A program made the translations under genes and the position numbers. From CADEFQ01 sp035433705 (lineage in GTDB: Bacteria; Pseudomonadota; Gammaproteobacteria; Steroidobacterales; Steroidobacteraceae), in assembly GCA_035433705.1 (NCBI GenBank), contig DAORVK010000009.1, positions 18,263-82,262 of the forward strand: 64,000 bases of DNA. The letters run 5' to 3'. This document shows, piece after piece, positions 8,841 through 17,397 of the stretch (position 1 is its first letter; each line of letters begins with the position of its first letter). The notes below the pieces were generated by a model. It ran no database searches, had not been told where the DNA came from, and worked only from the letters and a program-made list of their open reading frames with translations.

Positions 8841-10052
8841 ATGGCAACAGCACGGAATCTGGAGCACGGGGTGCAATATGTCGGGCAAACGAAAGCCGAG
8901 CGCCTGTCGCCGTTGCTTGCCGCGCGGCATATGCCTCTCGAGCGCTTCTGCGAACTGCTGGAACTCGTCTACCAGGGACCGCTCGAGACGATCCCCTGCA
9001 GCAGCGCCATGTTGCAGCTGCGCGGCTGGCTGCAAGCCAATGAAGCCGTGCTCATCCTGCGCCCGCCCGGGACCAACGCGATGGCGCTCATCATGCGCGA
9101 CGGCGATCAGGATGCGCAGCTTTACAACTACATCTACACGCCATTTCCGATCCTTTCCCTCGATCCGTTCATCGGGCTGCCGCCGGATCGGGCAGTGACG
9201 CTCGACGAGATCGTCGATCCGGAGCAATACGTCAAGGGAGAATTCTTCCGCCAGTACGTCGCACCCAGGCATGTGCGCTACGTCCTCGGGGCCGACATCC
9301 ACGGGGAGGAGGGCCGGGAATTTCGGCTGCGCTTCACGCGCCCGCCGGAGGCGCAGGATTTTTCCGCGAGCGACAAGGCTCTCGTCGATGCGCTCATCCC
9401 GCACTTCAAGGGCGCTCTCAATCTCCACACCCGCCTCGGGCAGATGGAGACGGAAATGAAGCTCTATGCGAACGTCATGAGCAGCATGCTGGTGGGCTCG
9501 GTGATACTCGATGGAGCCGGGGCACTGCTGCGCACCAACAGCGTCGCGCAGGCCATCCTGGCGGAACGCGATGGGCTCACTCTTGGCGTGGGGGGGCTCT
9601 CGGCCGAGTACCGGGGAGAGCACCGGGAGTTGCAGCGCCTGATCCGCCACACTCTCGAGATGCCGCCCGGGCAGCTGGCGGTCGCCGAGGCGATCTCGAT
9701 CACACGCCCCTCGGGGCGCGCGAGCCTGAGCCTCCTGATCCGCCCGATCCCGCTCTCGGAGTGCTCGGATGGCCCCAATCGGCCGACCGTGGCGGTCTTC
9801 ATCCGGGATCCGGAGAGAAACCTCTCGCCCTCTCTCGAACTCGTGCAGCGACTCTTTCACTTCACCCCTGCCGAGGCGAAGCTCGCGCTGCTACTCGCCG
9901 ATGGGCTCTCGCTCGATGAGGCAGCGGGTGAAATGGTGATCCGCAAGAACACCGCACGGGCGCATCTGCGCGCGATTTTTTCGAAGACTGGTGTCAAGCG
10001 GCAGATCACCCTCGTGCGGCTGCTCCTGAATAGCGTCGCCTCGATCAGCTGA
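8841..10052 (+). CDS. LuxR-type transcriptional regulator
   Basis: About 403 residues from the ATG at 8841, or 442 from an ATG at 8724 that overlaps the preceding stop (ATGA). The C-terminus (FTPAEAKLALLLADGLSLDE near 345, then KNTARAHLRAIFSKTGVKRQ) is a LuxR/FixJ helix-turn-helix. The long N-terminal half has no receiver phosphorylation site and looks like a ligand-sensing PAS/GAF-like domain. It sits between the LLM oxidoreductase and the amidohydrolase, so it may control them; two palindromes lie just downstream at 10115-10145. The N-terminal 39 residues of the longer form are Pro/Arg-rich and less convincing. Confidence 0.75.
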   Translation: MATARNLEHGVQYVGQTKAERLSPLLAARHMPLERFCELLELVYQGPLETIPCSSAMLQLRGWLQANEAVLILRPPGTNAMALIMRDGDQDAQLYNYIYTPFPILSLDPFIGLPPDRAVTLDEIVDPEQYVKGEFFRQYVAPRHVRYVLGADIHGEEGREFRLRFTRPPEAQDFSASDKALVDALIPHFKGALNLHTRLGQMETEMKLYANVMSSMLVGSVILDGAGALLRTNSVAQAILAERDGLTLGVGGLSAEYRGEHRELQRLIRHTLEMPPGQLAVAEAISITRPSGRASLSLLIRPIPLSECSDGPNRPTVAVFIRDPERNLSPSLELVQRLFHFTPAEAKLALLLADGLSLDEAAGEMVIRKNTARAHLRAIFSKTGVKRQITLVRLLLNSVASIS

Positions 10053-10114
10053 AGCTCACTTCGGCTACGCGCCGGTTCCATGATGCAGATCGGGTACGCA
10101 TTGTTGCCCTGGAA

Positions 10115-10145
10115 CGACAGTGTGTCGCATTTTTGACGATTGTCA
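10115..10145. promoter_or_regulatory. Two short palindromes before the amidohydrolase gene
   Basis: CGACA-GTG-TGTCG at 10115-10127 and TGAC-GATT-GTCA at 10134-10145 sit in the 158-bp gap after the LuxR gene and 65 bp or more before the amidohydrolase start. Two perfect dyads close together suggest regulator binding, most simply by the adjacent LuxR-type protein, but short dyads also arise by chance. Confidence 0.3.
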
Positions 10146-10210
10146 TGAGCCACGCCTGATTTTTAGACTCCATCTGATTCGCCCATCTGTATTCGCCGGA
10201 GGTAAACGAG

Positions 10211-11527
10211 ATGGAAATGAGCGACATGGTGATCGTCAGCGTCGATGACCACATCATCGAACCGCCAACGATGTGGGATCGGCACCTGCCTGCGAAGTAC
10301 CGCAGCATCAAGCCGCAGTGGAAGGAGCGCGCCGACGGCTCGCAGTACTGGGTGATGGAAGGGCGCATCCTGCAGAACTTCGGGCTGTGTGCCGCCGCAG
10401 GAAGGGTGCGGGAGGAACTCGGCTCGGAGTCCGAAAGGCTCGACCAGATGCGCGCCGGCTGCTGGGACATCAAGGCCCGCATCGAGGACATGAACGCCAA
10501 CGGCATCGTCGCATCGGTCAACTTTCCGACCTATGTTGATCTCGACGGCTCGTTCTTCCAGTCCTTGCCCAACCAGGAGAACGCGCTGATCCTGCTGCGC
10601 GCCTACAACGACTGGCATATCGATGAGTGGTGCGGCAGCTACCCGGGGCGCAATATCCCGATGGCGATCATTCCGTTCTGGAATATCGGGGCCGCCGTGG
10701 AGGAGATCAAACGCGTCGCGGCCAAGGGTTGTCGCGCGATCAGCATGTGCGATAACCCTTCGCTGAAGGGTTGCCCCAGCATTCACAACGCGCATTGGGA
10801 GCCGCTGTGGCGTGTCTGTGCCGAGTACGAAATCGTCATCAACCTGCACATCGCTTCCGGCGCGCGGGCGCCGCACGCCTCGATGGAATCGCCGATCGAC
10901 TGCTGGATCATCAGCATGCCGATGGCAATCGCAAATTCCGCCGCTGACTGGCTGTTCCTGAGCGCGCTCGACCGCTACCCGAACCTCAAGATCAGTCTCG
11001 CCGAGGCGGGTATCGGCTGGATACCGGCCCTGATCGAGCGCGCCGACTTCGTCTATGGCCATCACCGTGCCTGGACGCATGCGAATTTCGGCGCCGGGCG
11101 GTTGCCGAGCGACCGTTTCCGCGAGCACTTCCTGACCTGCTTCATCGAAGACCACTTCGGCCTGCGCAACGTCGATGCCATCGGTGAGAAGAACATCGCC
11201 TACGAATGCGACTATCCGCACTCCGATTCGGTGTGGCCGCATACGCCGGAGCGCCTGTACGAGGGCGTGAAGCATCTGCCGGATGCCACCATCGACCGCA
11301 TCACGCACGCAAATGCGCTCGAGGTGTTCAAGTTCGACGCCATTGGCATGCTCGGCGGGCGCAAGCACTGCACGGTGGGCGCGCTGCGCGCGCAGGCGAA
11401 GCACGTGAGCACCACGCCGGTGTCCTTTGGTGGCGTGCATCCTCTGCCGCCCGGCGCCACGCCGCGTCCCGTGACCTCCGGGGATGTAGCAAAGGTGGTC
11501 GAGGCGCTCAACCGGTCGGCAGCCTGA
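10211..11527 (+). CDS. Amidohydrolase-2 (ACMSD-like) metal-dependent hydrolase/decarboxylase
   Basis: A 438-residue TIM-barrel protein preceded by a strong GGAGGT site. The N-terminal metal motif is VDDHIIEPP (Asp and His, residues 12-14). Later conserved segments are VINLHIASG (about 214), SLAEAGIGWIPALIERAD (about 262) and ECDYPHSDSVWPH (about 335), as in the amidohydrolase-2 family. Relatives hydrolyse or decarboxylate ring-derived acids such as those in aromatic and terpenoid degradation. It is followed 21 bp later by a CoA-transferase, so its product may be the acid that is activated to a thioester. The substrate is unknown. Confidence 0.8.
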   Translation: MEMSDMVIVSVDDHIIEPPTMWDRHLPAKYRSIKPQWKERADGSQYWVMEGRILQNFGLCAAAGRVREELGSESERLDQMRAGCWDIKARIEDMNANGIVASVNFPTYVDLDGSFFQSLPNQENALILLRAYNDWHIDEWCGSYPGRNIPMAIIPFWNIGAAVEEIKRVAAKGCRAISMCDNPSLKGCPSIHNAHWEPLWRVCAEYEIVINLHIASGARAPHASMESPIDCWIISMPMAIANSAADWLFLSALDRYPNLKISLAEAGIGWIPALIERADFVYGHHRAWTHANFGAGRLPSDRFREHFLTCFIEDHFGLRNVDAIGEKNIAYECDYPHSDSVWPHTPERLYEGVKHLPDATIDRITHANALEVFKFDAIGMLGGRKHCTVGALRAQAKHVSTTPVSFGGVHPLPPGATPRPVTSGDVAKVVEALNRSAA

Positions 11528-11548
11528 GACAGCGGTTTTCGCGCGCTC

Positions 11549-12763
11549 ATGAACAAGCCGCTCGCGGGAATCAGGGTTGTCGAGGTGTCGATGTGGGCCT
11601 TTGTGCCCGCCGCAGGCGCAGTGCTCGCCGACATGGGCGCAGAGGTCGTGAAGATCGAGCCGCCTGCGGGCGACCCGATGCGCTGGCTCACGTACTCAGG
11701 CATCGCGCCCGGCGCCTACGGTTTCACGTTCCTGTGGGAGATCTTCAACCGCGGCAAGCGCAGCATCACCGTGGACCTCAACGTGGAGGGCGCCACGGAA
11801 CTGTTGCATCGGCTGCTTGAGGACGCCGACGTTTTCCTGGTGAGCCTGCTGCCGTCTGCCCGTCGCAAGCTCAAGATCGACATCGAGGACGTGAGGAGTC
11901 GTCACCCCAGGCTCATCTACGCGGTCGGCAGCGGCCAGGGCGCCTTCGGGCCCGAGGCGGACAAGGGCGGCTACGACTCGCTGTCGTTCTGGGCACGTGG
12001 CGGGGTGGCCTCGGCGGTCACACCGGACGGCTCGCCCTACGTGCTGCAGCAGCCAGGCGGTGCCTTCGGCGACAGCATCAGCGGCGCGATTCTGGCGGGT
12101 GGTATCGCCGCTGCACTCGCGCAGCGTGCAACGACCGGCAAGGTGTCGGTGGTGGATGCGTCACTCCTCGGCACCTCCATGTGGGTGATGCAGACTGGCA
12201 TCATCGGAGCCACGCTCGCCGGCGTGAACGAATTGCCGAAACTGAGTCGCGACGTAGTGCCCAATCCCCTGGTGAACAGCTATCGCACTTCCGACGGCCG
12301 CTTCATCGCACTCTGCATGCTGCAGGGTCAGCGCTACTGGCCCGGGTTTTGCGAGGCGGTGGAGCGCCCGGAGCTGATCGATGATCCGCGTTTCGACAGC
12401 GATGAGCACCGCTCGGCCAATCTCAAGGCCTGCGTGGCGACTCTCGATGACATCTTTGCCACCCGCACGCTCGCGGAGTGGCAGGCGATCCTCGTCCGGC
12501 AGGAAGGGCAGTGGAACATCGTGCAGCAGGCCGGCGAGTTGGCGCGAGACGCGCAGGCGGTCGCCAATCGCTTCATCCAGGAAGTGGATTATGGTGACGG
12601 CCGCGCGCTCAAGATGGTCAGCACGCCGTTGCAGTTCGACCGCCAAGCCCTCGACGCCCGGCCGGCGCCGGAGCTGGGTGCCCACAACGACGAAGTTCTG
12701 GCGGAGCTCGGCTACACCGATGAGCAGATCATCGATCTCAGGGTGGCGGGCGTCGTCTTCTGA
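11549..12763 (+). CDS. CaiB/BaiF-family CoA-transferase
   Basis: A 404-residue class III CoA-transferase. The N-terminal Rossmann segment (GIRVVEVSMWAFVPAAGAVLADMGAEVVKIEP) and the catalytic Asp in VVDASLLG near residue 200 are both present, as is the C-terminal GAHNDEVLAELGYTDEQI. It would move CoA from a donor thioester to a carboxylic acid. It is immediately downstream of the amidohydrolase and upstream of acyl-CoA dehydrogenases, which fits activation of an acid ahead of beta-oxidation. Confidence 0.85.
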   Translation: MNKPLAGIRVVEVSMWAFVPAAGAVLADMGAEVVKIEPPAGDPMRWLTYSGIAPGAYGFTFLWEIFNRGKRSITVDLNVEGATELLHRLLEDADVFLVSLLPSARRKLKIDIEDVRSRHPRLIYAVGSGQGAFGPEADKGGYDSLSFWARGGVASAVTPDGSPYVLQQPGGAFGDSISGAILAGGIAAALAQRATTGKVSVVDASLLGTSMWVMQTGIIGATLAGVNELPKLSRDVVPNPLVNSYRTSDGRFIALCMLQGQRYWPGFCEAVERPELIDDPRFDSDEHRSANLKACVATLDDIFATRTLAEWQAILVRQEGQWNIVQQAGELARDAQAVANRFIQEVDYGDGRALKMVSTPLQFDRQALDARPAPELGAHNDEVLAELGYTDEQIIDLRVAGVVF

Positions 12764-12780
12764 TCGTCCGGCGCCGGTTA

Positions 12781-12792
12781 GTCCGATCAGAC
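12781..12792. promoter_or_regulatory. Palindromic operator candidate, copy 2 (GTCCGATCAGAC)
   Basis: The 12-bp element GTCCGATCAGAC, with one T-to-C change from a perfect palindrome, is followed by GAT and lies 37 bp before the acyl-CoA dehydrogenase start at 12830. It falls in the only sizeable gap between the CoA-transferase and the dehydrogenase run and probably marks a separate promoter. It shares its consensus with the sites at 7162, 19765 and 32275. Confidence 0.55.
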
Positions 12793-12829
12793 GATTCCCC
12801 GCCCGAATCCGCTCATAAGAATCCGGGGC

Positions 12830-14035
12830 ATGCACTTCGAGCCCAGTCCCGGTGATGCGGTCTTTCGCGCTGAAGTGCGCCAATTCATCCGGGACCATCT
12901 GCCTGGCGAGATAGCTCGTCGAAGCTACATCTGCTCGCAGCCGCCGGACATCGTGGACTATCGTCGCTGGCAGCGCATTCTCCACGACCGGGGCTGGGGG
13001 GCGCCGCACTGGCCGGTCGAGCACGGCGGCACAGGCTGGACGGCGATGCAGCAGCACCTCTTCATGGAGGAGGTCTACCGCGCCGATGCCATCGACTATG
13101 GCTGGCAGGGCACGCACATGATCGGCCCTGTGCTGATCGCGTTTGGCTCGGAGGCGCAGAAGCGGCGCTTCCTGCCGCCCATGCTGCGGGGCGAGGAAAT
13201 CTGGTGCCAGGGATTCTCCGAGCCCAATGCCGGCTCGGATCTGGCGAGCCTGCGCACGCGCGCCGAGCTCGAGGGCGATGAATGGGTGATCCACGGACAG
13301 AAGATCTGGACCAGCGATGCCAGCGAGGCGGACTGGGGATTTTTTCTGGTCCGCACCGATCCGGCCGCAAAACCCCAACGCGGTATCTCACTGCTACTCG
13401 TGCCCATGAACGCTGCGGGCATCCGCATCCGCCCGATCGAAGTACTGAACGGCGGGCGCGATCTCAACGAAGTGTTTCTGGACGGCGTGCGCGTACCGCG
13501 CGACCACCTGGTCGGCGAGGCGGGACAGGGCTGGACCTACGCAAAGTATCTGCTCGAGAAGGAGCGCACCGCGAGCGCCTACCTGTATCGCAACAAGCGC
13601 GAACTGGAGAAGGCGAAGGAGATAGCCCGCGGCGAGCACGCCGGCGGCGTGCGGCTCATCGATACGCCGGAATTCGCCCGCAAGATTGCCCGTGTCGAAG
13701 CGGATCTGCTCGCCCTCGAGTGGTCGGTGCTGCGCATCCTGGCCGGCGAGAAGAACCTGCACGACGCGCAGGCCATCGTATCGGCGCTCAAGATCCGTGG
13801 TTCGGAGATGCAGCAGCGCGTCGCAGAGTTGCAGATCGATGCGCTGGGTCCGCGTGCCCTGCGGGTTTTCCGCCAAGGCGACTGCAGCGCCGAGGTGATC
13901 GATGGTACGCCGCTCTGGCCGGCCTACATACCGGGGCGTCTGGGCCAGTTCCTGTATGCGCGGGCCGCCACGCTCTACGGGGGCACGCGCGAGGTGCAAA
14001 AGAACATCATCGCCCGGCGTGCTTTCGGGCTGTGA
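12830..14035 (+). CDS. Acyl-CoA dehydrogenase family protein (pair 1, first member)
   Basis: A 401-residue flavoprotein with the FAD/substrate loop CQGFSEPNAGSDLASLRTRA (about residues 125-144) and WTSDASEADWGFFLVRT. The C-terminal segment LYGGTREVQKNIIARR ends the helical domain. The position equivalent to the Glu base of medium-chain dehydrogenases is a glycine (LYGGT), so the base must lie elsewhere, as in FadE-type enzymes. It would oxidise an acyl-CoA to the 2-enoyl-CoA. The next gene, 8 bp away, is a second dehydrogenase, and the two probably form a heteromer. Confidence 0.85.
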   Translation: MHFEPSPGDAVFRAEVRQFIRDHLPGEIARRSYICSQPPDIVDYRRWQRILHDRGWGAPHWPVEHGGTGWTAMQQHLFMEEVYRADAIDYGWQGTHMIGPVLIAFGSEAQKRRFLPPMLRGEEIWCQGFSEPNAGSDLASLRTRAELEGDEWVIHGQKIWTSDASEADWGFFLVRTDPAAKPQRGISLLLVPMNAAGIRIRPIEVLNGGRDLNEVFLDGVRVPRDHLVGEAGQGWTYAKYLLEKERTASAYLYRNKRELEKAKEIARGEHAGGVRLIDTPEFARKIARVEADLLALEWSVLRILAGEKNLHDAQAIVSALKIRGSEMQQRVAELQIDALGPRALRVFRQGDCSAEVIDGTPLWPAYIPGRLGQFLYARAATLYGGTREVQKNIIARRAFGL

Positions 14036-14043
14036 GCGCCGGG

Positions 14044-15189
14044 ATGGATTTCAATCTCACCGACGAGCAGCAGATGTTGCGCGACGGCGCGCGGCGTTTC
14101 TTTCGCGAGCACTACGGTTTCGAGCAGCGCCGCGCGCTGCTGGCAAGCGAGTCAGGATTTTCCGCCGAGTGTTGGGCCCGCTATGCCGAACTCGGCTGGC
14201 TCGCGCTCGGCCAGCCGGAGGAGAGCGGTGGCTGGGCCTGCTCCTTCGTCGAGACGGCAATCCTGCTGGAGGAGTTCGGTCGTGCGCTCGCGCTCGAGCC
14301 CTATCTTTCCTCCGCCGTGCTGTGCGGGCACATCCTCGGACGCTGCAGCGATGCCAGAGCGGGCGGCGCGGCGCTGCAGGAAATGATGAAAGGCCGTACG
14401 CGCCTCGCACTTGCCCACGAGGAGCCTGGTGACCGCTACGATGCCGATTTTCCAGGGCTCGTCGCCACGCGTCGCGGCGACGGCTTCCTGTTGCAGGGCA
14501 CGAAGAGCTGCGTGCTCGATGCGCCGGCGGCCGATCGCCTGATTGTCTCGGCGCAGCCCGGGGGCGAGAACGGTCTCGCGCTCTTCCTGGTCGATGCGGC
14601 CACCCCTGGTCTGCGGATGAACGCCTACCCTCTGGTGGACGGCACGAGGGCGGCGGACATCGTGCTCGATGGCGTACGGGTGCCGGCCGCGTGCCTGCTC
14701 GCAGGCGGTGCTGCGGCTCGCGATCTCCTGCATGAGGCCCTCGATCGCGCCACGCTTGCGCGAGTCGCGATGGCGCTCGGTGCCATGGAGAGCGTGCTGC
14801 AGTTGACGGCGGACTACCTGAAGACGCGCGTGCAATTCGGCCAGCCGATCGGGCGTTTCCAGGCCCTGCAGCACCGTCTCGCGGAAATGTTCGTGGAGGT
14901 GCAGGAGACACGCTCGATCCTCTGCTGCGGCCTTGCACAGATGGGTGGACCGGCGGCACAGCGCAGCGCCATGGTTTCTGCCGCCAAGGTCGTTGCGGTG
15001 AATGCCGCGAGAATCGTCGGCGGGCAGGCGATCCAGCTGCACGGCAGCATCGCGATGACGGCCGAATACGCAGCCGGTCACTACTATGAACATCTGCTCG
15101 CCTTCGAGAAAATCCACGGCGATGCGGACTGGCATCTCGATCGCTTCGCGCGCTTGCGGGGGACCCATGCAGCTGTCGTGCACGCCTGA
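14044..15189 (+). CDS. Acyl-CoA dehydrogenase family protein (pair 1, second member)
   Basis: A 381-residue protein starting MDFNLTDEQQMLRDGARRFF, with the helical flavin-binding segment VQFGQPIGRFQALQHRLAEM (about 262-281) and QLHGSIAMTAEYAAGHY near the end. The middle beta-domain is shorter and lacks the usual SEPNAGSD loop (it has AHEEPGDRYD), as seen in the partner subunits of heterotetrameric FadE-type dehydrogenases. It overlaps the next gene by 23 bp. The open frame before 14044 is a shadow of the preceding gene. Confidence 0.8.
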   Translation: MDFNLTDEQQMLRDGARRFFREHYGFEQRRALLASESGFSAECWARYAELGWLALGQPEESGGWACSFVETAILLEEFGRALALEPYLSSAVLCGHILGRCSDARAGGAALQEMMKGRTRLALAHEEPGDRYDADFPGLVATRRGDGFLLQGTKSCVLDAPAADRLIVSAQPGGENGLALFLVDAATPGLRMNAYPLVDGTRAADIVLDGVRVPAACLLAGGAAARDLLHEALDRATLARVAMALGAMESVLQLTADYLKTRVQFGQPIGRFQALQHRLAEMFVEVQETRSILCCGLAQMGGPAAQRSAMVSAAKVVAVNAARIVGGQAIQLHGSIAMTAEYAAGHYYEHLLAFEKIHGDADWHLDRFARLRGTHAAVVHA

Positions 15190-16342
15190 AGAAACGCAGT
15201 TCCGCGAGGAAGTCCGTGCCTGGCTGCGTGCGAACGTGCCGCGCAGCAAGCGCCCCCGCACAGGACTCGCGCTGCGCGACTACGACCTCGCATGGCAACG
15301 CTGCCAGTACGAAGGCGGCTGGGCCGGCATCTCCTGGCCCCGGGAATACGGCGGGCGGGGGCTGTCGCTTACGCAGCAGGTGATCTGGTACGAGGAGTGC
15401 GCGGCGGCCCACGCACCCGTCGGCGGCTCGACTTTCGTCGGGCTCTCACACGCGGGACCGACCCTGATCGTGCGCGGCACCGAAGAACAGAAGCGCTTCC
15501 ATCTGCCGAAGATCCTGCAGGGCGAGGCTGTCTGGTGCCAAGGCTTCTCCGAGCCAAATGCCGGCTCGGACCTTGCGAGCCTGAAGACCAGGGCCCATGT
15601 CGAGGGCGAGCATCTGGTCGTCAACGGCTCGAAGATCTGGACCTCCTACGCCGCGCTCGCCGACTGGCAGGAACTGCTGGTGCGCACGGACCCGGGCGCG
15701 CAGCGTCACAGGGGCCTCACCTGGGTGATCTGCGACATGCATGCTCCAGGCATCACCATAAGAAGGATTCCGACCTTGTCGGGCACCGGCAACTTGTGTC
15801 AGGTGTTCTACGACGAGGTACGTCTGCCGCTCGCCAACGTGGTGGGTGAAGTGAACGGTGGCTGGGATGTGTCCATGACCACGCTCGGCTTCGAGCGCGG
15901 CACAGCCTTCATCGCGCACCAGATCCATCTCGCTGCGATGCTGGAGAAGCTCTACGTGATGGCCCACGATCTCCGCGGGCCGGACGGCCGCCTGCCTGCG
16001 ATCGAGGATGGCGCGGTGGCCGATCAGCTGCTGAAATTGCGGGCGGAGGTGGCGGCGCTGCGCGCCATGACCTATCTCAGCGTCTCGCGCGGCGCGCGCC
16101 AGGTGGTGCCCGGTCCCGAGGGCAACATCATCGCGCTCTGCTACGCCGAGCTCTCGAAGCGCGTCTACGCTTTCGCCGTGGAACTGTTGGGCAACGAGGC
16201 CCTGGAAATGCACGACGAGAACCCCGACTGGCTCACCGACTATCTGGATGCATTCAAGAACACCATTGCGGGCGGCACTTCAGAGATCCGGCGCAACGTG
16301 ATCGGCGAGCGGCTCCTCGGGCTGCCGCGCGGCGGACGCTGA
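15167..16342 (+). CDS. Acyl-CoA dehydrogenase family protein (pair 2, first member)
   Basis: A 391-residue dehydrogenase with the loop CQGFSEPNAGSDLASLKTRA (about 124-143), the WTSYAALADWQELLVRT segment, and a C-terminal IAGGTSEIRRNVIGERLLGLPRG. The start at 15167 (MQLSCTPEETQFREEV) fits the family and overlaps the previous gene by 23 bases, indicating translational coupling. With the following shorter dehydrogenase it forms the second long/short pair of this run. It would desaturate a CoA thioester in the pathway; the substrate is not readable. Confidence 0.85.
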   Translation: MQLSCTPEETQFREEVRAWLRANVPRSKRPRTGLALRDYDLAWQRCQYEGGWAGISWPREYGGRGLSLTQQVIWYEECAAAHAPVGGSTFVGLSHAGPTLIVRGTEEQKRFHLPKILQGEAVWCQGFSEPNAGSDLASLKTRAHVEGEHLVVNGSKIWTSYAALADWQELLVRTDPGAQRHRGLTWVICDMHAPGITIRRIPTLSGTGNLCQVFYDEVRLPLANVVGEVNGGWDVSMTTLGFERGTAFIAHQIHLAAMLEKLYVMAHDLRGPDGRLPAIEDGAVADQLLKLRAEVAALRAMTYLSVSRGARQVVPGPEGNIIALCYAELSKRVYAFAVELLGNEALEMHDENPDWLTDYLDAFKNTIAGGTSEIRRNVIGERLLGLPRGGR

Positions 16343-16355
16343 GCACGGTGCAATC

Positions 16356-17375
16356 ATGATCGATCTCCTACCCTCCGAAGTAGAGCAGCAGATCATCGAC
16401 GGTGTTGCCGGCTTCCTCGCAGAGGAGCTGCCCCTGGCGCGGCTGCGTCCGGGTCCCGATGGTGAGCGTTCGGCCGACATCGGCATCTCCGCGGAGCAGT
16501 GGCATGAAATCGCCGGCCTGGGTTGGTTCGGTCTAGGCATCCCCGAGGAGCGGGGTGGCGCGGGCTTCACGGTCGTCGCTGAAATGCTCGTGGTGCGCGA
16601 AGTCGGTCGCTACGCCGTTTCGCCTTCAATCTCCGCGACGATCGCGGCCGCATGCCTGGCCGCGCGCGCCGACAGCGAACTCCTCGCGGGTCTCCTGGCT
16701 GGGGAGCGGCGCGTCGCTTTCGCCAGTCGCCTGTGCGCCGGGAGCGACGAATACCATCTGGTCGATGCGCGCGGTGCCGACCACTTGCTGGTGGTGGATG
16801 GCATGCAGGCGCAGCTCTACGGCGCTGCCGCCTTCGGCGAAGTGAGGCCCGTGATTTCGCTGGACGATGCCGTGACCCTCGAGCGTGCGCGCCTCACTGC
16901 GGGCGCCCGGCCGCTGCTGCAGGAGGCCGACAGCGACATCGGGCATCGAGCTTCGCTGCACAACTCTGCGCAGCTGCTCGGTGTAGCGGAGGGCGCGCTG
17001 ACGCTGTCGGTGGAGTACGCGAAGGTGCGCGAGCAGTTCGGACAGGCCATCGGCTCCTTTCAGACGATCAAGCATCGCTGCGCCGACATGGCGGTGATGG
17101 CGGAGGCGGCCTATGCCCAGGCCTTCTTCGCCGGGCTATCGCAGGCGGGCGGCCAGCGCGATGCGGCCTACCAGATCGCGGCAGCCAAGGTGATTTGCGC
17201 CGAGGCCGCACTCGCCAACGCCCGCTCTGGCATCCAGATCCACGGCGGCATCGGCTTCACGGCCGAGTGCGACGCCCACGTCTTCCTGAAGCGTGCGCAT
17301 TTGCTCGGCCAGATGGGAGGGGAACGACGCTGGGTCCGTGAGACCCTTCTGTCAAAGACGGGGGTGGTTGCGTGA
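16356..17375 (+). CDS. Acyl-CoA dehydrogenase family protein (pair 2, second member)
   Basis: A 339-residue, short acyl-CoA dehydrogenase. The helical domain is intact (VREQFGQAIGSFQTIKHRCADM near 224-245, IQIHGGIGFTAECDAHVF near 298), but the central beta-domain is reduced and the SEPNAGSD loop is missing. Short partners like this join a full-length subunit in the FadE heterotetramers of steroid side-chain degradation. It lies 13 bp after its presumed partner. It converges with the dehydrogenase gene ending at 17398. Confidence 0.8.
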   Translation: MIDLLPSEVEQQIIDGVAGFLAEELPLARLRPGPDGERSADIGISAEQWHEIAGLGWFGLGIPEERGGAGFTVVAEMLVVREVGRYAVSPSISATIAAACLAARADSELLAGLLAGERRVAFASRLCAGSDEYHLVDARGADHLLVVDGMQAQLYGAAAFGEVRPVISLDDAVTLERARLTAGARPLLQEADSDIGHRASLHNSAQLLGVAEGALTLSVEYAKVREQFGQAIGSFQTIKHRCADMAVMAEAAYAQAFFAGLSQAGGQRDAAYQIAAAKVICAEAALANARSGIQIHGGIGFTAECDAHVFLKRAHLLGQMGGERRWVRETLLSKTGVVA

Positions 17376-17397
17376 GTGCAAGCGTCGGTGTCCCGCG

